Source: Agromyces allii (GTDB taxonomy: Bacteria; Actinomycetota; Actinomycetes; Actinomycetales; Microbacteriaceae). From it: a DNA stretch of 64,000 nucleotides. Both the position numbers and the translations under genes were made by a program. Numbering within the stretch: position 1 is the first letter of the stretch; each line of letters begins with the position of its first letter. Shown here piece by piece: positions 1 through 9,148 of the stretch. The notes under the pieces were generated by a model. That model saw only the letters and a list, made by a program, of their open reading frames with translations, had not been told where the DNA came from and made no database searches. The stretch spans positions 1-64,000 of the forward strand of contig NZ_WBIN01000001.1 in NCBI RefSeq assembly GCF_009749385.1, given 5' to 3'.

Positions 1-112
1 GGGCGGGCGCCATGCCGCGGCGCCCGCCCGCGGCATCCGACGCCCTGCGACGAGCGCGCCGGGCCGGAGCGTCGGCGGCGCCGCCCAAAGCGCTGCAAGG
101 GCGCGGCCGTCG

Positions 113-167
113 GCCCTCAGTCGTCCGGCGGAGGCTTCGGCCGTCAGCCCTCAGCCCTCGGCCCTCA
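113..167. repeat. short degenerate CCCTCAG/CCCTCGG tandem motif
   Basis: The bases just downstream of the chelatase gene contain several imperfect copies of a seven-base unit (CCCTCAG, CCCTCGG, CCGTCAG). The first 164 bases of the window otherwise show no gene I can support; open frames there are antisense shadows. The repeat may be no more than local low complexity. Confidence 0.35.
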
Positions 168-926
168 GGCGTAGAGGTGCCGCTCGGCCTCGACGGCCTC
201 GTACCGGTCGAGCACGACGTCGACGAGTTCGATCGGCACCGGGCGCCCGGGCGCGATGAGCGGCTCGGTGATGAGCTCTGCGCCGACGGATGCGGCCGCG
301 TCGTAGAACGTCCCGGGCGCGAGCACGTAGGCGGCCACCGCGATGCGCGTGCCGGGATGCACCTCGCGGATCATCTCGATCGCATCGGGCAGGCGCGGAA
401 TCGCCGCGGCGATGAATCCGACCGTGACCGCGCGCCCGAGCCGGTGCCCGAGCCGGCGTGCCGTCTCGAAGCACTCGCGCACCGCGCGCGGATCGTTCGA
501 TCCGGCCGCGGCCAGCAGCACCGCATCGCCCTCTTCGAGCCCGGCGTCGGCCAGCCGCTCGGCGAGGATGCCGACGAGACGGTCGTCGGGGCCGAGCTCG
601 CCCGCGAGCCTGGCCTGCCCTCCGGCTCGCTCGAGTCCGAAGGCGAGGCCCGTGCGCACGTGGTATCCGGCCGACAGCGTCAACGGCACGACCACCGCGT
701 CGGTCTGCCCCGCGGCGGCGACGGCCGCGGCGACGTCGACGCTCTTCGCGTCGATGAAGTCGATCGCCACGTCGATGCCGGGCTCGACGGTGGCCACACG
801 ATCGACCAGGCGCATCACGGCCTTGCGGTTCGCCGCAGAGGGCGAGCCGTGCGTGACGGCGATGAGCCTCAGCGGCGGTCGCGCGTCGGGGCCCGGAAGG
901 GGGTCTGCGCCATTCGGACCGGCCAT
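165..926 (-). CDS. sirohydrochlorin chelatase (CbiX/SirB family)
   Basis: The 253-aa product has two CbiX-like halves. The family inserts Co2+ or Fe2+ into sirohydrochlorin for cobalamin or siroheme synthesis in the cytoplasm. Visible are the N-terminal THGS motif (His26) and PLTLSAGYHV (His89), the two histidines expected to bind metal, and a second half with TVGFIAA. I start at the ATG at 926; the longer open frame adds 38 Arg/Ala-rich residues that do not look like the family. The gene stands alone, with no cobalamin, siroheme or sulfate-reduction genes nearby, so the metal cannot be decided. A TATAAC box (978-983) is a plausible -10. Confidence 0.8.
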   Translation of the reverse strand: MAGPNGADPLPGPDARPPLRLIAVTHGSPSAANRKAVMRLVDRVATVEPGIDVAIDFIDAKSVDVAAAVAAAGQTDAVVVPLTLSAGYHVRTGLAFGLERAGGQARLAGELGPDDRLVGILAERLADAGLEEGDAVLLAAAGSNDPRAVRECFETARRLGHRLGRAVTVGFIAAAIPRLPDAIEMIREVHPGTRIAVAAYVLAPGTFYDAAASVGAELITEPLIAPGRPVPIELVDVVLDRYEAVEAERHLYA

Positions 927-977
927 CGACAACCCGCGCTCTCCGGCGGGTGCTCGCTCGGTGCCGCCGGTATCGAC

Positions 978-983
978 GTTATA
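978..983 (-). promoter_or_regulatory. candidate -10 box of the chelatase gene
   Basis: TATAAC on the minus strand lies about 50 nt before the ATG at 926. No good -35 is seen. Nothing else is apparent in the 172-bp gap to trmD. Confidence 0.35.
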
Positions 984-1098
984 AACGGCGTGTTTCGCGG
1001 CGCGCCCCGGTCTGTTTCGGGGACGTGAAGAAGACCTCACGCGCCCCTCGGGAACGCCGGGATGTCGCGGAAGGGCCAGACGCCCCGGACGGGGGTCG

Positions 1099-1788
1099 TC
1101 AGTCGGAGAGCAGTTCGGGTCGCACGCGACGCGTGCGCTCGATCTGCTGCTCGCGCCGCCATTCGGCGACCGCGCCGTGGTTGCCCGAGAGGAGCACCGG
1201 AGGCACCTCGAGGTCGCGCCACACGGACGGCTTGGTGTAGCTCGGATACTCGAGGAGGCCGTCTTCGTGCGACTCCTCGACGAGGCTCTCGGGGTTGCCG
1301 ACGACGCCGGGCACCAGACGGCCGGCGGCTTCGATCATGGCCATGACGGCGACTTCGCCGCCGTTCAGCACGTAGTCGCCGAGGCTGATGAGGCGCACGC
1401 GCATGCGGCCCTCGTAGTGATCGGTCACGCGCTGGTCGATGCCCTCGTAGCGCCCGCAGGCGAACACGAGGTGCGACTCGGCGGCGAGCTCGCGGGCGAC
1501 GGCCTGCGTGAACGGCTCCCCCGCAGGCGACGGCACGACGAGCACGGCGTCCGAGCGGCCGGGGCCGACGATCGAGTCGATCGCCTCGCCCCACGGCTCG
1601 GGCTTCATGACCATGCCGGCGCCGCCGCCGTACGGGGTGTCGTCGACCGTGCGGTGACGGTCGTGCGTGAAGGCACGCAGATCATGCGCGACGACCTCGA
1701 TGATCCCGGCCTGCCTGGCCTTGCCGAGCAGGGAGATGTCGAGCACCGAGAAGAACTCGGGGAAGATCGTGACGATGTCGATGCGCAT
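1099..1788 (-). CDS. trmD: tRNA (guanine-N1)-methyltransferase TrmD
   Basis: The 229-aa protein methylates G37 N1 in tRNAs that read CNN codons, using S-adenosylmethionine, which prevents +1 frameshifting. It opens with the family hallmark [13 protein letters not shown] and carries [17 protein letters not shown] and the SAM-knot segment [11 protein letters not shown]. Length is normal for the family. It is the last gene of the rpsP-khpA-rimM-trmD operon and starts 9 nt after rimM, an arrangement conserved in Actinobacteria that couples ribosome assembly with tRNA modification. Confidence 0.97.
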   Translation of the reverse strand: MRIDIVTIFPEFFSVLDISLLGKARQAGIIEVVAHDLRAFTHDRHRTVDDTPYGGGAGMVMKPEPWGEAIDSIVGPGRSDAVLVVPSPAGEPFTQAVARELAAESHLVFACGRYEGIDQRVTDHYEGRMRVRLISLGDYVLNGGEVAVMAMIEAAGRLVPGVVGNPESLVEESHEDGLLEYPSYTKPSVWRDLEVPPVLLSGNHGAVAEWRREQQIERTRRVRPELLSD

Positions 1789-1797
1789 GAGCGGTCG

Positions 1798-2394
1798 TCA
1801 CTCCTGTGCGGACGCGTCGGATGCCGCGGCATCCGTCTCGCTCGCAGGCTCGTCGTCGACGATCTCCTCGAAGAGCCCCGTCGGCGGCGTGACCGTGACG
1901 ATGCCGGCAGCGACGTCGACCTCGGGGACGATCGCCTGGACGAACGGCACCATGACCTCGCCCGACGCGGTCTTCACGATGAGGAGGTCCTGCGCCGGGA
2001 AGTGGTCGACCCTGGCGACCTTGCCGACCTCGACGCCGTCGCGGACGACCGCGAGCCCGACGAGCTGGTGGTCGTACCACGCGTCGGGCTCGGCCTCTTC
2101 GAGGTCGACGTTCTCGACCCAGAGGATGGCCTTCAGCAGCGCCTCGGCCGCCGTGCGGTCGTCGACGCCGTCGAAGAACCCGACCGGCATGCCGTTGTAC
2201 CAGCGCAGCTCGCGGAGCACGAGGTGCTTGCCGTGCCACGCCGAATCAGCCGGGACCTGCAACGAGAACTCCGCGCCCGGAACGAACCGGCGCTCGGGGT
2301 CGTCGGTGTAGAGCTCGAGCTTGATCGCGCCCTTCAGGCCGTGCGCCTTGGTGAGGCGACCGACCCGCAACTGGGTTCGGGGTGCGTCTGACAC
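1798..2394 (-). CDS. rimM: 16S rRNA processing protein RimM
   Basis: The 198-aa protein assists late maturation of the 30S head and binds ribosomal protein S19. The N-terminal RimM domain begins with LRVGRLTKAHGLKGAIKLELYTDD, followed by a PRC-barrel-like half (YDHQLVGLAVV, VGKVARVDHFPAQDLLIV). An acidic tail ends the protein. The start is GTG, one base after the khpA stop, so translation is probably coupled. It sits in the usual ribosomal operon between khpA and trmD. Confidence 0.96.
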   Translation of the reverse strand: MSDAPRTQLRVGRLTKAHGLKGAIKLELYTDDPERRFVPGAEFSLQVPADSAWHGKHLVLRELRWYNGMPVGFFDGVDDRTAAEALLKAILWVENVDLEEAEPDAWYDHQLVGLAVVRDGVEVGKVARVDHFPAQDLLIVKTASGEVMVPFVQAIVPEVDVAAGIVTVTPPTGLFEEIVDDEPASETDAAASDASAQE

Positions 2395-2395
2395 G

Positions 2396-2632
2396 TCAGT
2401 CGTCGGAGTCGACGACGTCGACGCGAACGCGGCGACCGTCGGCGAGAGCCGTGACGAGCGTGCGGAGCGCCTTCGCGGTGCGACCGGCGCGGCCGATGAC
2501 GCGACCGAGGTCCTCGGGGTTCACATGAACCTCGAGGACCTCGCCGCGTGCGCTCGACGCGGAGACGACCTTCACATCGTCAGGGTGATCGACGATCCCC
2601 TTGACGAGGTGTTCGAGCGCGGACTGGAGCAA
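2396..2632 (-). CDS. khpA: KH-domain RNA-binding protein KhpA
   Basis: The product is a 78-aa single KH domain with the GRVIGRAGRTAKALRTLV loop (a GxxG-type motif). KhpA-family proteins bind RNA, often with KhpB, and influence cell division and envelope homeostasis in Gram-positive bacteria. The start appears to be TTG (2630-2632), because the family's conserved N-terminus (LQSALEHLVKGIVDHPDDVKV) begins exactly there and there is no ATG nearby. It lies 3 nt after rpsP. Confidence 0.93.
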   Translation of the reverse strand: MLQSALEHLVKGIVDHPDDVKVVSASSARGEVLEVHVNPEDLGRVIGRAGRTAKALRTLVTALADGRRVRVDVVDSDD

Positions 2633-2635
2633 GGT

Positions 2636-3049
2636 TTACGCCTCGTCCGTCGACGCGTCGGCTGCGACCTCGGCCTCTTCGGCCTTGGGAGCCGGCTTCT
2701 CGGCCTTGGGCTTGAGGACCGGCTTCTTCTTCTCGTCTGCGACGAATGCAGCCTTGGGCTCGCGAACCTGAACGGTCGAGACCGCGTTCTTGTCGCCCTT
2801 GAACTTGCCCCAGTCGCCCGTGAGCTTGAGGATGGCCTCGACCTGCTCGGTCGGCTGCGCGCCGACGGAGAGCCAGTACTGGGCGCGGTCCGAGTCGACC
2901 TCGATGAACGAGGGGTTCTCGGTGGGGTGGTACTTGCCGATCTCCTCGATCACGCGACCGTCGCGCTTGGTGCGCGAGTCGGCGACGACGATGCGGTAGT
3001 ACGGCGCACGGATCTTGCCGAGGCGCTTGAGACGAATCTTGACAGCCAC
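2636..3049 (-). CDS. rpsP: 30S ribosomal protein S16
   Basis: S16 (137 aa) is a structural protein of the 30S body. The N-terminal core [20 protein letters not shown] is diagnostic. I use the GTG at 3047-3049 rather than the longer upstream frame, because AGGAG lies 5-6 nt before it and the protein then begins with the usual MAVKIRL. A Lys/Ala/Glu-rich tail of about 45 residues extends beyond the core, as is common in Actinobacteria. It is the first gene of the rpsP-khpA-rimM-trmD operon. The 5' leader and divergent promoter region span 3050-3268. Confidence 0.97.
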   Translation of the reverse strand: MAVKIRLKRLGKIRAPYYRIVVADSRTKRDGRVIEEIGKYHPTENPSFIEVDSDRAQYWLSVGAQPTEQVEAILKLTGDWGKFKGDKNAVSTVQVREPKAAFVADEKKKPVLKPKAEKPAPKAEEAEVAADASTDEA

Positions 3050-3179
3050 AATTCTCCTGAAATGTTGTGAGTTGGGTGAACTGACAGCCGTGAGCGTGGG
3101 GTGCACACTCGGCGGAAGCTCTGAGTAGTTCTGCGCGCCGGATAGAGGGTCGGGCGCAACGGAACTCGACTGACCATTC

Positions 3180-3206
3180 TTGCAGATTTCACGCCGGAAG
3201 GATAAT
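3180..3206 (+). promoter_or_regulatory. candidate promoter of the carboxylate-amine ligase gene
   Basis: TTGCAG (3180-3185) and GATAAT (3201-3206) are separated by 15 bp, a little short but close to consensus at both boxes. The transcript would have a leader of about 55 nt before the ATG at 3269. Confidence 0.45.
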
Positions 3207-3268
3207 CGCCGGGTCTGCATGTCATGATGGGCCGACGGTGCCCGATGCGCCGTGCGAAAGGGGCCAGC

Positions 3269-4441
3269 ATGCCGATCGAGTTCGCCCGGTCAGCCCGTTC
3301 CACCGTCGGCATCGAGTGGGAGATCGCCATCGTCGACCGCGCGACGGGCGAGCTGGCCTCCGTCGGCGACCGGGTGCTCGACGTGCTGCACTCCCGCAGC
3401 GAGGGCGGGCGGCATCCGACGATCACCGAGGAGATGCTGACCAACACGGTCGAACTCGTGAGCGGCGTGCACGAACGGGTCGCCGACGCCGTCGCCGACC
3501 TGCAGGGCCAGCTCGACGAGGTGCGCACGGTGGTGGACGAGCTCGGCGAGTACGAGCTCATCTGCAGCGGATCGCACCCCTTCAGCCAGTGGTACGACCA
3601 GCACCTGACCGACAAGCCGAGGTATCACAAGCTCGTCGACCGCACCCGCTGGTGGGGCCGCAACATGATGATCTGGGGCGTGCACGTGCACGTCGGCATC
3701 GAAGATCAGCGCAAGGCCCTGCCGATCCTCGACGGTCTGCTCGCCTACCTTCCGCACCTGCAGGCGCTCTCGGCGTCGAGCCCGTTCTGGGCGGGCGTCG
3801 ACACCGGCTACGCCTCGAACCGCGCGCTCATGTTCCAGCAGCTGCCGACGGCCGGCCTGCCGTACCCGCTCGCCGACTGGGCCGCCTACGAGCGCTACGT
3901 CGACGACCTCGTGCGCACGGGCGTCATCGAGGACTACAGCGAGGTGCGCTGGGACATCCGCCCATCGGCGAAGTGGGGCACGGTCGAGGTGCGGGTCTGC
4001 GACGGCGTCTCGACGGCCGAGGAGCTCGCCGCGATCGGCGCACTCGTGCAGTGCCTCGTCGAGTGGATGTCGACCCGGCTCGACGAGGGCCAGACCCTCA
4101 CGGTGCTCCAGCCCTGGTACGTGCGCGAGAACAAGTGGCGCGCCGCCCGCTACGGACTCGACGCCGAGGTGATCACGGATGTCGCGGGCACCGAGCGCCT
4201 CGTCTCCGACGACCTGCGCGAGCTCGTGACGACCCTCGTGCCGACCGCCGAGCGGCTCGGCTGCGCGAGCGAGCTCCAGCTCGTGCGCGGCATCCTCGAT
4301 CGCGGCGGCAGCTACCAGCGCCAGATCGCGGTCGCCGAGGCGAACGACGGCGATCTCGCCGCGGTCGTCGCCCACCTCGCCGAGGAGCTGCGCGGCAACG
4401 AGCGGGCCGAGCGGGCGGATGCCGAGGCATCCGCCCGCTGA
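3269..4441 (+). CDS. carboxylate-amine ligase, YbdK/GCS2 family
   Basis: The 390-aa protein belongs to the glutamate-cysteine ligase type 2 family, ATP-dependent enzymes joining a gamma-carboxylate to an amine; EgtA-like members feed ergothioneine and others have unknown substrates. Support: [18 protein letters not shown] at the N-terminus, [23 protein letters not shown], the metal/ATP-site stretch [12 protein letters not shown], and [13 protein letters not shown] start at the ATG at 3269, preceded by AAAGGGG; a longer frame from 3224 lacks family similarity. Mycothiol rather than glutathione is the usual actinobacterial thiol, so the true substrate is open. Confidence 0.85.
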   Translation: MPIEFARSARSTVGIEWEIAIVDRATGELASVGDRVLDVLHSRSEGGRHPTITEEMLTNTVELVSGVHERVADAVADLQGQLDEVRTVVDELGEYELICSGSHPFSQWYDQHLTDKPRYHKLVDRTRWWGRNMMIWGVHVHVGIEDQRKALPILDGLLAYLPHLQALSASSPFWAGVDTGYASNRALMFQQLPTAGLPYPLADWAAYERYVDDLVRTGVIEDYSEVRWDIRPSAKWGTVEVRVCDGVSTAEELAAIGALVQCLVEWMSTRLDEGQTLTVLQPWYVRENKWRAARYGLDAEVITDVAGTERLVSDDLRELVTTLVPTAERLGCASELQLVRGILDRGGSYQRQIAVAEANDGDLAAVVAHLAEELRGNERAERADAEASAR

Positions 4442-4512
4442 ACCGAACCGCTCGCGCCGACGACCGTGACGAGCGCCGGGGGCGAGCGCACCGCGCCCGC
4501 CGAGCCCGCCGG

Positions 4513-5964
4513 TCAGTTCGACGGAACCGGTGCCTCGGGGATCGCGCGCGTGCGGATCAGCTCCGCGTACCAGAGTGCGGAGTCCTTGGGCAGGCGCTCG
4601 AAGGTGTCGTAGTCGACGCGCACGATGCCGAAGCGCTTTGAGTAGCCGTAGCCCCACTCGAAGTTGTCCATGAGCGACCACACCTGGTAGCCGCGCAGGT
4701 CGACGCCGCGCTCGATGGCCCGGTGCGCCGCGGTGAAGTGCCGACGCAGGTAGTCGGTGCGCTCAATGTCGTGCACGGCGGGTCCGTCGGGGCCGTCGAC
4801 CACGACGTCGGCGAAGGCGGCGCCGTTCTCGGTGACCATCAGCGGGAGCCCGGGGTACGACTCGTGCAGCGACACGAGCAGGTCCTCGAGGCCGGAGGGG
4901 TCGATGTTCCAGCCCATCTCGGTGTACGGGCCGGGTTGCTCGAGGAATTCGACCTGCTCCGAGCCGGGCCACGCGGTGCCGCCCATGTCCTTGTGCCCGT
5001 CGGCGTTCGCGCGGGGACTCTCGCCGTCCCACATGCGCACGGTCACCGTCGAGTAGTAGTTCACGCCGAACAGGCTGAGCGGCTGGCGGATCACCTCGGT
5101 GTCGCCCGGCTTCACGAACGACCAGTCGGTGACGTCGGCGGTGTCGGCGATCACGTCGGCGGGGTACTCGCCGTCGAGCAGCGGGCCGAGGAACACGCGG
5201 TTCGCGAGGCCGTCGATGCGGCGTGCGGCCTCGGGACCGGTCGGGCCGGAGGGCCGGATCACGTGCAGGTTCAGCGTGATCGAGTAGCCGGGGTCGTTCG
5301 TGACCACGCCGCGCAGCGCCTCGATCGCGAGGCCGTGCGCGAGATTCAGGTGGTGCACGGCCGCGAGCGCCTTGGCGCCGTCGAGCAGGCCGGGGGCGTG
5401 CGCGCCGGAGCCGTAGCCGAGGTACGACGAACACCACGGCTCGTTGAGCGTGGTCCAGACCGAGACCCGGTCGCCGAGACGCTCGCCGAGGATGCGCGCG
5501 TAGTCGGCGAAGGCCTCGGCGGTCGCGCGGTTCGTCCACCCGCCCTCGTCTTCGAGGGCCTGCGGGAGGTCCCAGTGGTACAGGGTCGCGATGGGGCGGA
5601 TGCCGCGGGCGATCAGCCCGTCGACGAGGCGCTCGTAGAAGTCGAGGCCCGCCTCGTTGGCCGGTCCGCGGCCGGTCGGCTGGATGCGCGGCCACGCGAT
5701 CGAGAAGCGGTACGCCTCGAGGCCGAGCCGCACCATGAGGTCGAGGTCCTCGTCGAGACGGTGGTAGTGGTCGCAGGCGCGGTCGCCGGTGTCGCCGTTC
5801 CACACCTTGCCGGGCGTGTGGCTGAACGTGTCCCAGATCGAGGGACCGCGGCCGTCCTCGTCGGCGGCGCCCTCGATCTGGTACGAGGCGGTGGCCGAGC
5901 CGAAGAGGAAGTCGGGGCCGAAGGTGAGGCCGGAGTCGCGGTAGTCCGCCGAACCGATGGTCAT
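4513..5964 (-). CDS. beta-glucosidase, glycoside hydrolase family 1
   Basis: The 483-aa cytoplasmic enzyme hydrolyses beta-glucosides (cellobiose, aryl glucosides) with retention. All GH1 landmarks are visible: [15 protein letters not shown] near the N-terminus, TLNEPW with acid/base Glu175, VTENGAAF with nucleophile Glu379, and [19 protein letters not shown] at the C-terminus. There is no signal peptide. It stands alone with no sugar transporter beside it. Upstream lies a 16-bp palindrome that probably binds a repressor. A GGGGAG Shine-Dalgarno lies about 10 nt before the ATG. Confidence 0.95.
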   Translation of the reverse strand: MTIGSADYRDSGLTFGPDFLFGSATASYQIEGAADEDGRGPSIWDTFSHTPGKVWNGDTGDRACDHYHRLDEDLDLMVRLGLEAYRFSIAWPRIQPTGRGPANEAGLDFYERLVDGLIARGIRPIATLYHWDLPQALEDEGGWTNRATAEAFADYARILGERLGDRVSVWTTLNEPWCSSYLGYGSGAHAPGLLDGAKALAAVHHLNLAHGLAIEALRGVVTNDPGYSITLNLHVIRPSGPTGPEAARRIDGLANRVFLGPLLDGEYPADVIADTADVTDWSFVKPGDTEVIRQPLSLFGVNYYSTVTVRMWDGESPRANADGHKDMGGTAWPGSEQVEFLEQPGPYTEMGWNIDPSGLEDLLVSLHESYPGLPLMVTENGAAFADVVVDGPDGPAVHDIERTDYLRRHFTAAHRAIERGVDLRGYQVWSLMDNFEWGYGYSKRFGIVRVDYDTFERLPKDSALWYAELIRTRAIPEAPVPSN

Positions 5965-6035
5965 GATGTGTTGCTCCCCAGTCTGAGATCGCGGCGGTCG
6001 ACCGCCGGGTTCACTGTATCGCGCCGAGGGCTTTA

Positions 6036-6051
6036 CTTACAGAGCTGTAAG
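6036..6051. promoter_or_regulatory. palindromic operator candidate between divergent genes
   Basis: CTTACAGAGCTGTAAG is a perfect inverted repeat with 7-bp arms and a 2-bp centre. It lies between the GH1 gene (minus) and the spermidine-synthase-like gene (plus). On the minus strand it sits about 17 bp before a TACAGT box (6013-6018), where a -35 would be. The size and symmetry suit a TetR-type regulator; no regulator gene is in the window. Confidence 0.45.
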
Positions 6052-6069
6052 CAACATGGCGACTCCGCC

Positions 6070-6075
6070 TAGAGT
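6070..6075 (+). promoter_or_regulatory. -10 box for a leaderless start
   Basis: TAGAGT lies exactly 6 nt before the ATG at 6082, matching the leaderless pattern seen at many genes in this window. No Shine-Dalgarno is present. Confidence 0.5.
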
Positions 6076-6081
6076 GGACCC

Positions 6082-6879
6082 ATGGACGGTGAGCCCCTCG
6101 TACTCGACTCCCCCGACCTGCACGCCGAACTCCTGCCCGGACGCGGCACGAACGGCGGCTGCTCGCTCGTCGTCGACGGCGTCACCCAGTCGCATGTGAA
6201 CCCGGCCGACCCGCGCGACCTCCAGCTCGAGTACACGCGATTCGTCGCCGCGATCGTCGACGGATGCCGCGAGCCCGACGAGCCGGTCAGGGTGCTGCAC
6301 CTCGGCGCGGGCGCCCTGACCATCGCCAGGTACCTCGGCGCGACGCGCCCGGCATCCGTCCATCACGTCGTCGAGCTGCACCGCCCGCTGCTGGAGTTCG
6401 TGCTCGACGCGTTGCCGCTCGACCCCGCGATCGAGATCACGTTCGAGTTCGACGACGCACGCGCCGCCGTAGAGCGCGCCGTCGGGCATGCGACGACGTT
6501 CGACCTCGTGATCGCCGACCTCTTCTCGGGCAGCCGCACGCCCGAGCACCTCTCGACGGCCGAGTTCTTCGACGATCTCGGCCGGTTGCTCGCGCCCGGC
6601 GGGGTGCTCGTCGTGAACACCATCTCGACCGTCGGGCTCGGCATCTCGCGCGAAGTCGGCGCGACCCTCGTCGACGGCTTCGCCGAGGTGGTCGCCGTCG
6701 TCTCCCCGACCGTCGTCGCCGATGCCGGGCTCGGCAACGTGGTGTTCGCGGCCTCGCACGACGAACTGCCCGCCCGCCGCATCCGTCGACGCATCGACCA
6801 GACGCACCGGCGCATCGAGTTGCTGCAGGGTGCGAGCCTGATCGGCTATCTGGGCGAGGCGCGCACACTGCGCGACTGA
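6082..6879 (+). CDS. spermidine synthase-like SAM-dependent protein
   Basis: The 265-aa protein has a Rossmann methyltransferase fold like polyamine synthases: VRVLHLGAGALTIARYL (SAM-binding loop I, residues about 73-90), VELHRPLLEF, and DLVIADLFSGSRTPEHL. A family of such proteins without a true putrescine site is common in Actinobacteria and is annotated as spermidine synthase or fused MFS/spermidine synthase; the substrate is unknown. No speD, speB or transporter lies beside it. It shares the operator-containing region with the divergent GH1 gene and appears leaderless. A polyamine role is uncertain; the fold assignment is firm. Confidence 0.75.
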   Translation: MDGEPLVLDSPDLHAELLPGRGTNGGCSLVVDGVTQSHVNPADPRDLQLEYTRFVAAIVDGCREPDEPVRVLHLGAGALTIARYLGATRPASVHHVVELHRPLLEFVLDALPLDPAIEITFEFDDARAAVERAVGHATTFDLVIADLFSGSRTPEHLSTAEFFDDLGRLLAPGGVLVVNTISTVGLGISREVGATLVDGFAEVVAVVSPTVVADAGLGNVVFAASHDELPARRIRRRIDQTHRRIELLQGASLIGYLGEARTLRD

Positions 6880-6918
6880 GCGCATGAGCCTCTGAGCGCC
6901 TGTGCGCCGCGCATCGGC

Positions 6919-6933
6919 GCCGGCAGGACCGGC
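6919..6933. terminator. weak hairpin between convergent genes
   Basis: GCCGG and CCGGC flank a 5-nt loop in the 79-bp gap between two convergent genes. The stem is short and lacks a T-tract. Confidence 0.25.
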
Positions 6934-6958
6934 ACCGCGCGCGTCGTCGCCGCCAGGC

Positions 6959-8542
6959 TCAGCGCCCGAGCAGCTTCTGCATCTTCGCGAGGTCCTCGGC
7001 CGACGGGGTCGGCGCCGCGCCGGCCTTCGCGCCGAGGCCGAAGCCCGAGCCGGCGGTCGCGGGCGCGCCCCCGACCGGACGCCCCTCGGCGATCGCGGCG
7101 TTCTCGGTCGCGCGCTTCGCGGGGTTGCCGGAACGCGAGCCCGAGGCCTTCTTCTTGCCCTTGGCCGCCTGGCGCTTGCCGCCGCCGTGTGCGCCGCCGC
7201 CGGGCAGCGGGCCCATGCCGGGGATCTGGGGCATGCCGCCGCGCGCGACGGTCTTCATCATCTTCGCGGCCTGTTCGAAGCGCTGCACGAGCTGGTTGAC
7301 GTCGGTGACGGTCATGCCGGCACCTCGGGCGATGCGCAGACGACGCGAGCCGTTGAGGAGCTTCGTGTTCTTGCGCTCGGCCGGCGTCATCGACTGGATG
7401 ATCGCCTCGGTGCGCACGATCTCGCGCTCGTCGAAGTTCTCGAGCTGCTGCTTCATGCCGCCGGCACCCGGGAGCATGCCGAGCATCTTCTTGATCGAGC
7501 CGGCGCCGCGGAGCTGCTGCATCTGGGCGAGGAAGTCCTCGAGCGTGAACTGCTCGGTCGCGAGCTTCTCGGCGACCTTCAGCGCTTCCTCCTCATCGAA
7601 GGCGGACTGCGCCTGCTCGATGAGGGTGAGGATGTCGCCGAGGTCGAGGATGCGGCTCGCCATGCGGTCGGGGTGGAAGGCCTCGAAGTCGTCGAGACCC
7701 TCACCCGTCGAGGCGAAGATGATGGGTCGGCCGGTGACCGAGGCGACCGAGAGCGCGGCACCGCCGCGCGCGTCGCCGTCGAGCTTCGAGAGCACGACGC
7801 CCGTGAAGTCGACGCCCTCCTGGAAGGCCTTGGCCGTCGTGACGGCGTCTTGGCCGATCATGGCGTCGATGACGAAGAGCACCTCGTCGGGGTTCGTCGC
7901 CTTGCGGATGTTCGCGGCCTGCTTCATCATCTCGGCGTCGACGCCGAGGCGGCCGGCGGTGTCGATGATGACGACGTCGTGCTGCGCCCGTCGCGCCTGC
8001 TCGACGCCGGCCTTGGCGACCTTGACCGGGTCGCCGACGCCGTTGCCGGGCTCGGGTGCGAAGACGGGCACGCCGGCCTGGTGGCCGACGACCTGCAGCT
8101 GGTTCACGGCGTTCGGTCGCTGGAGGTCGCTCGCGACGAGCATCGGCGTGTGGCCCTCTTTGGCGAGGTGCTTCGCGAGCTTGCCCGCGAGCGTGGTCTT
8201 GCCGGCACCCTGGAGGCCGGCGAGCATGATGACCGTCGGCGGGTTCTTCGCGAACTGCAGACGGCGCTGCTGCCCGCCGAGGATCGCGACGAGCTCGTCG
8301 TTGACGATCTGCACGACCTGCTGCGCCGGGTTCAGCGCCTTGTTGACCTCGTCGCCGAGCGCGCGTTCGCGCACATGCGCCGTGAACTGCTTGACGACGT
8401 CGAGCGAGACGTCGGCGTCGAGCAGTGCGCGACGGATCTCGCGGACGGTGCCGTCGACGTCGGCCGCAGAGAGCTTGCCCTTGGTGCGGAGATTCTTGAA
8501 GGTCTCGGCGAGGCGGTCAGACAGGTTTCCGAAGGTAGCCAT
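6959..8542 (-). CDS. ffh: signal recognition particle protein Ffh
   Basis: Ffh (527 aa) is the SRP54 GTPase that binds signal sequences and 4.5S RNA and delivers ribosomes to FtsY. The N domain is followed by the G domain (GLQGAGKTTLAGKLAKHL, DTAGRLGVD, KLDGDARGGAALS) and the Met-rich M domain (MLGMLPGAGGMKQQL, NGSRRLRIARGAGMTV). The C-terminal tail of about 90 residues, rich in Gly, Lys and Ala, is longer than in E. coli but usual for Actinobacteria. A TAGAAT box lies 9 nt before the ATG. FtsY, its receptor, is encoded two genes upstream on the same strand. Confidence 0.97.
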   Translation of the reverse strand: MATFGNLSDRLAETFKNLRTKGKLSAADVDGTVREIRRALLDADVSLDVVKQFTAHVRERALGDEVNKALNPAQQVVQIVNDELVAILGGQQRRLQFAKNPPTVIMLAGLQGAGKTTLAGKLAKHLAKEGHTPMLVASDLQRPNAVNQLQVVGHQAGVPVFAPEPGNGVGDPVKVAKAGVEQARRAQHDVVIIDTAGRLGVDAEMMKQAANIRKATNPDEVLFVIDAMIGQDAVTTAKAFQEGVDFTGVVLSKLDGDARGGAALSVASVTGRPIIFASTGEGLDDFEAFHPDRMASRILDLGDILTLIEQAQSAFDEEEALKVAEKLATEQFTLEDFLAQMQQLRGAGSIKKMLGMLPGAGGMKQQLENFDEREIVRTEAIIQSMTPAERKNTKLLNGSRRLRIARGAGMTVTDVNQLVQRFEQAAKMMKTVARGGMPQIPGMGPLPGGGAHGGGKRQAAKGKKKASGSRSGNPAKRATENAAIAEGRPVGGAPATAGSGFGLGAKAGAAPTPSAEDLAKMQKLLGR

Positions 8543-8551
8543 GGTGGTTCA

Positions 8552-8557
8552 ATTCTA
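8552..8557 (-). promoter_or_regulatory. -10 box of ffh
   Basis: TAGAAT on the minus strand lies 9 nt before the ffh ATG, implying a leader of about 2-3 nt or none. Confidence 0.5.
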
Positions 8558-8631
8558 AGCGACCGCGGAAGCCCCTCCGCGCGCGCCCGGAAGCGGTGGA
8601 CAGCGGCGGGACGCGACGGAGAACGGCGGCT

Positions 8632-9120
8632 TCAGCCCTCGAAGCGCGCGTCGACGAGGTCTCGCCCCACGTCGATCGTCGCGATCAGGCGCTCGTCGGT
8701 CTCGTCGGGCGCGAGGGCGTACTCGAACTCCGCGAAGGCCTCGCCCTCGCCGAAGAGCTCGGGTCGGAGGTCGACGCGCACGAGCGTCATCGAGCGAAGC
8801 GCGTCGATCTGGCGGTCGCCCGAGTCGCGCCCGATCGCGTCCTCGACCTCTTCGGCGACGTCCGACTCGGGATCGAGCAGCACGGTCAGGAACTTCACGG
8901 CCGGCGAACTGCCCGAATCGAGCTGGCCGACGAACGCGTTGCGCACCTCGTCGTCGGCGAACTCGAGCTCGCTCACGAGTGCCGCCGCGGCATCCAGCGC
9001 CGGAAGCGGCACCTCGTCGTCTTCGGTCTCGAGGACGACCTCGACGCGCTGGTCGGCGTACTCGATCATCTCGGACCAGTAGTCGCCGACGACGCCGAAG
9101 TAGTCGTGTTCGGTGGCCAT
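8632..9120 (-). CDS. DUF2004-like protein between ftsY and ffh
   Basis: This is a 162-aa acidic cytoplasmic protein (MATEHDYFGVVGDYWSEMIEYADQ...), resembling DUF2004 proteins of Actinobacteria. No catalytic motif is visible and the function is unknown. The start is the ATG at 9118-9120, with GAGGGAGGG upstream. It lies 28 nt after ftsY and 89 nt before ffh on the same strand, so it is probably co-transcribed with ftsY. The SRP context may be incidental. Confidence 0.7.
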   Translation of the reverse strand: MATEHDYFGVVGDYWSEMIEYADQRVEVVLETEDDEVPLPALDAAAALVSELEFADDEVRNAFVGQLDSGSSPAVKFLTVLLDPESDVAEEVEDAIGRDSGDRQIDALRSMTLVRVDLRPELFGEGEAFAEFEYALAPDETDERLIATIDVGRDLVDARFEG

Positions 9121-9148
9121 GTGCCGCCCTCCCTCTGGTTGGCCGGCC

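Noticed and set aside
113-167. CRISPR-like array
   Set aside because: The repeats are seven bases, imperfect and without spacers; no cas gene is present.
12-1028. 338-codon open frame at the window start
   Set aside because: It is antisense to the CbiX-type gene and shows no family motif.
8632-9120. An SRP-linked function for the DUF2004-like gene
   Set aside because: Position between ftsY and ffh is the only hint; nothing in the sequence supports a role in protein targeting.
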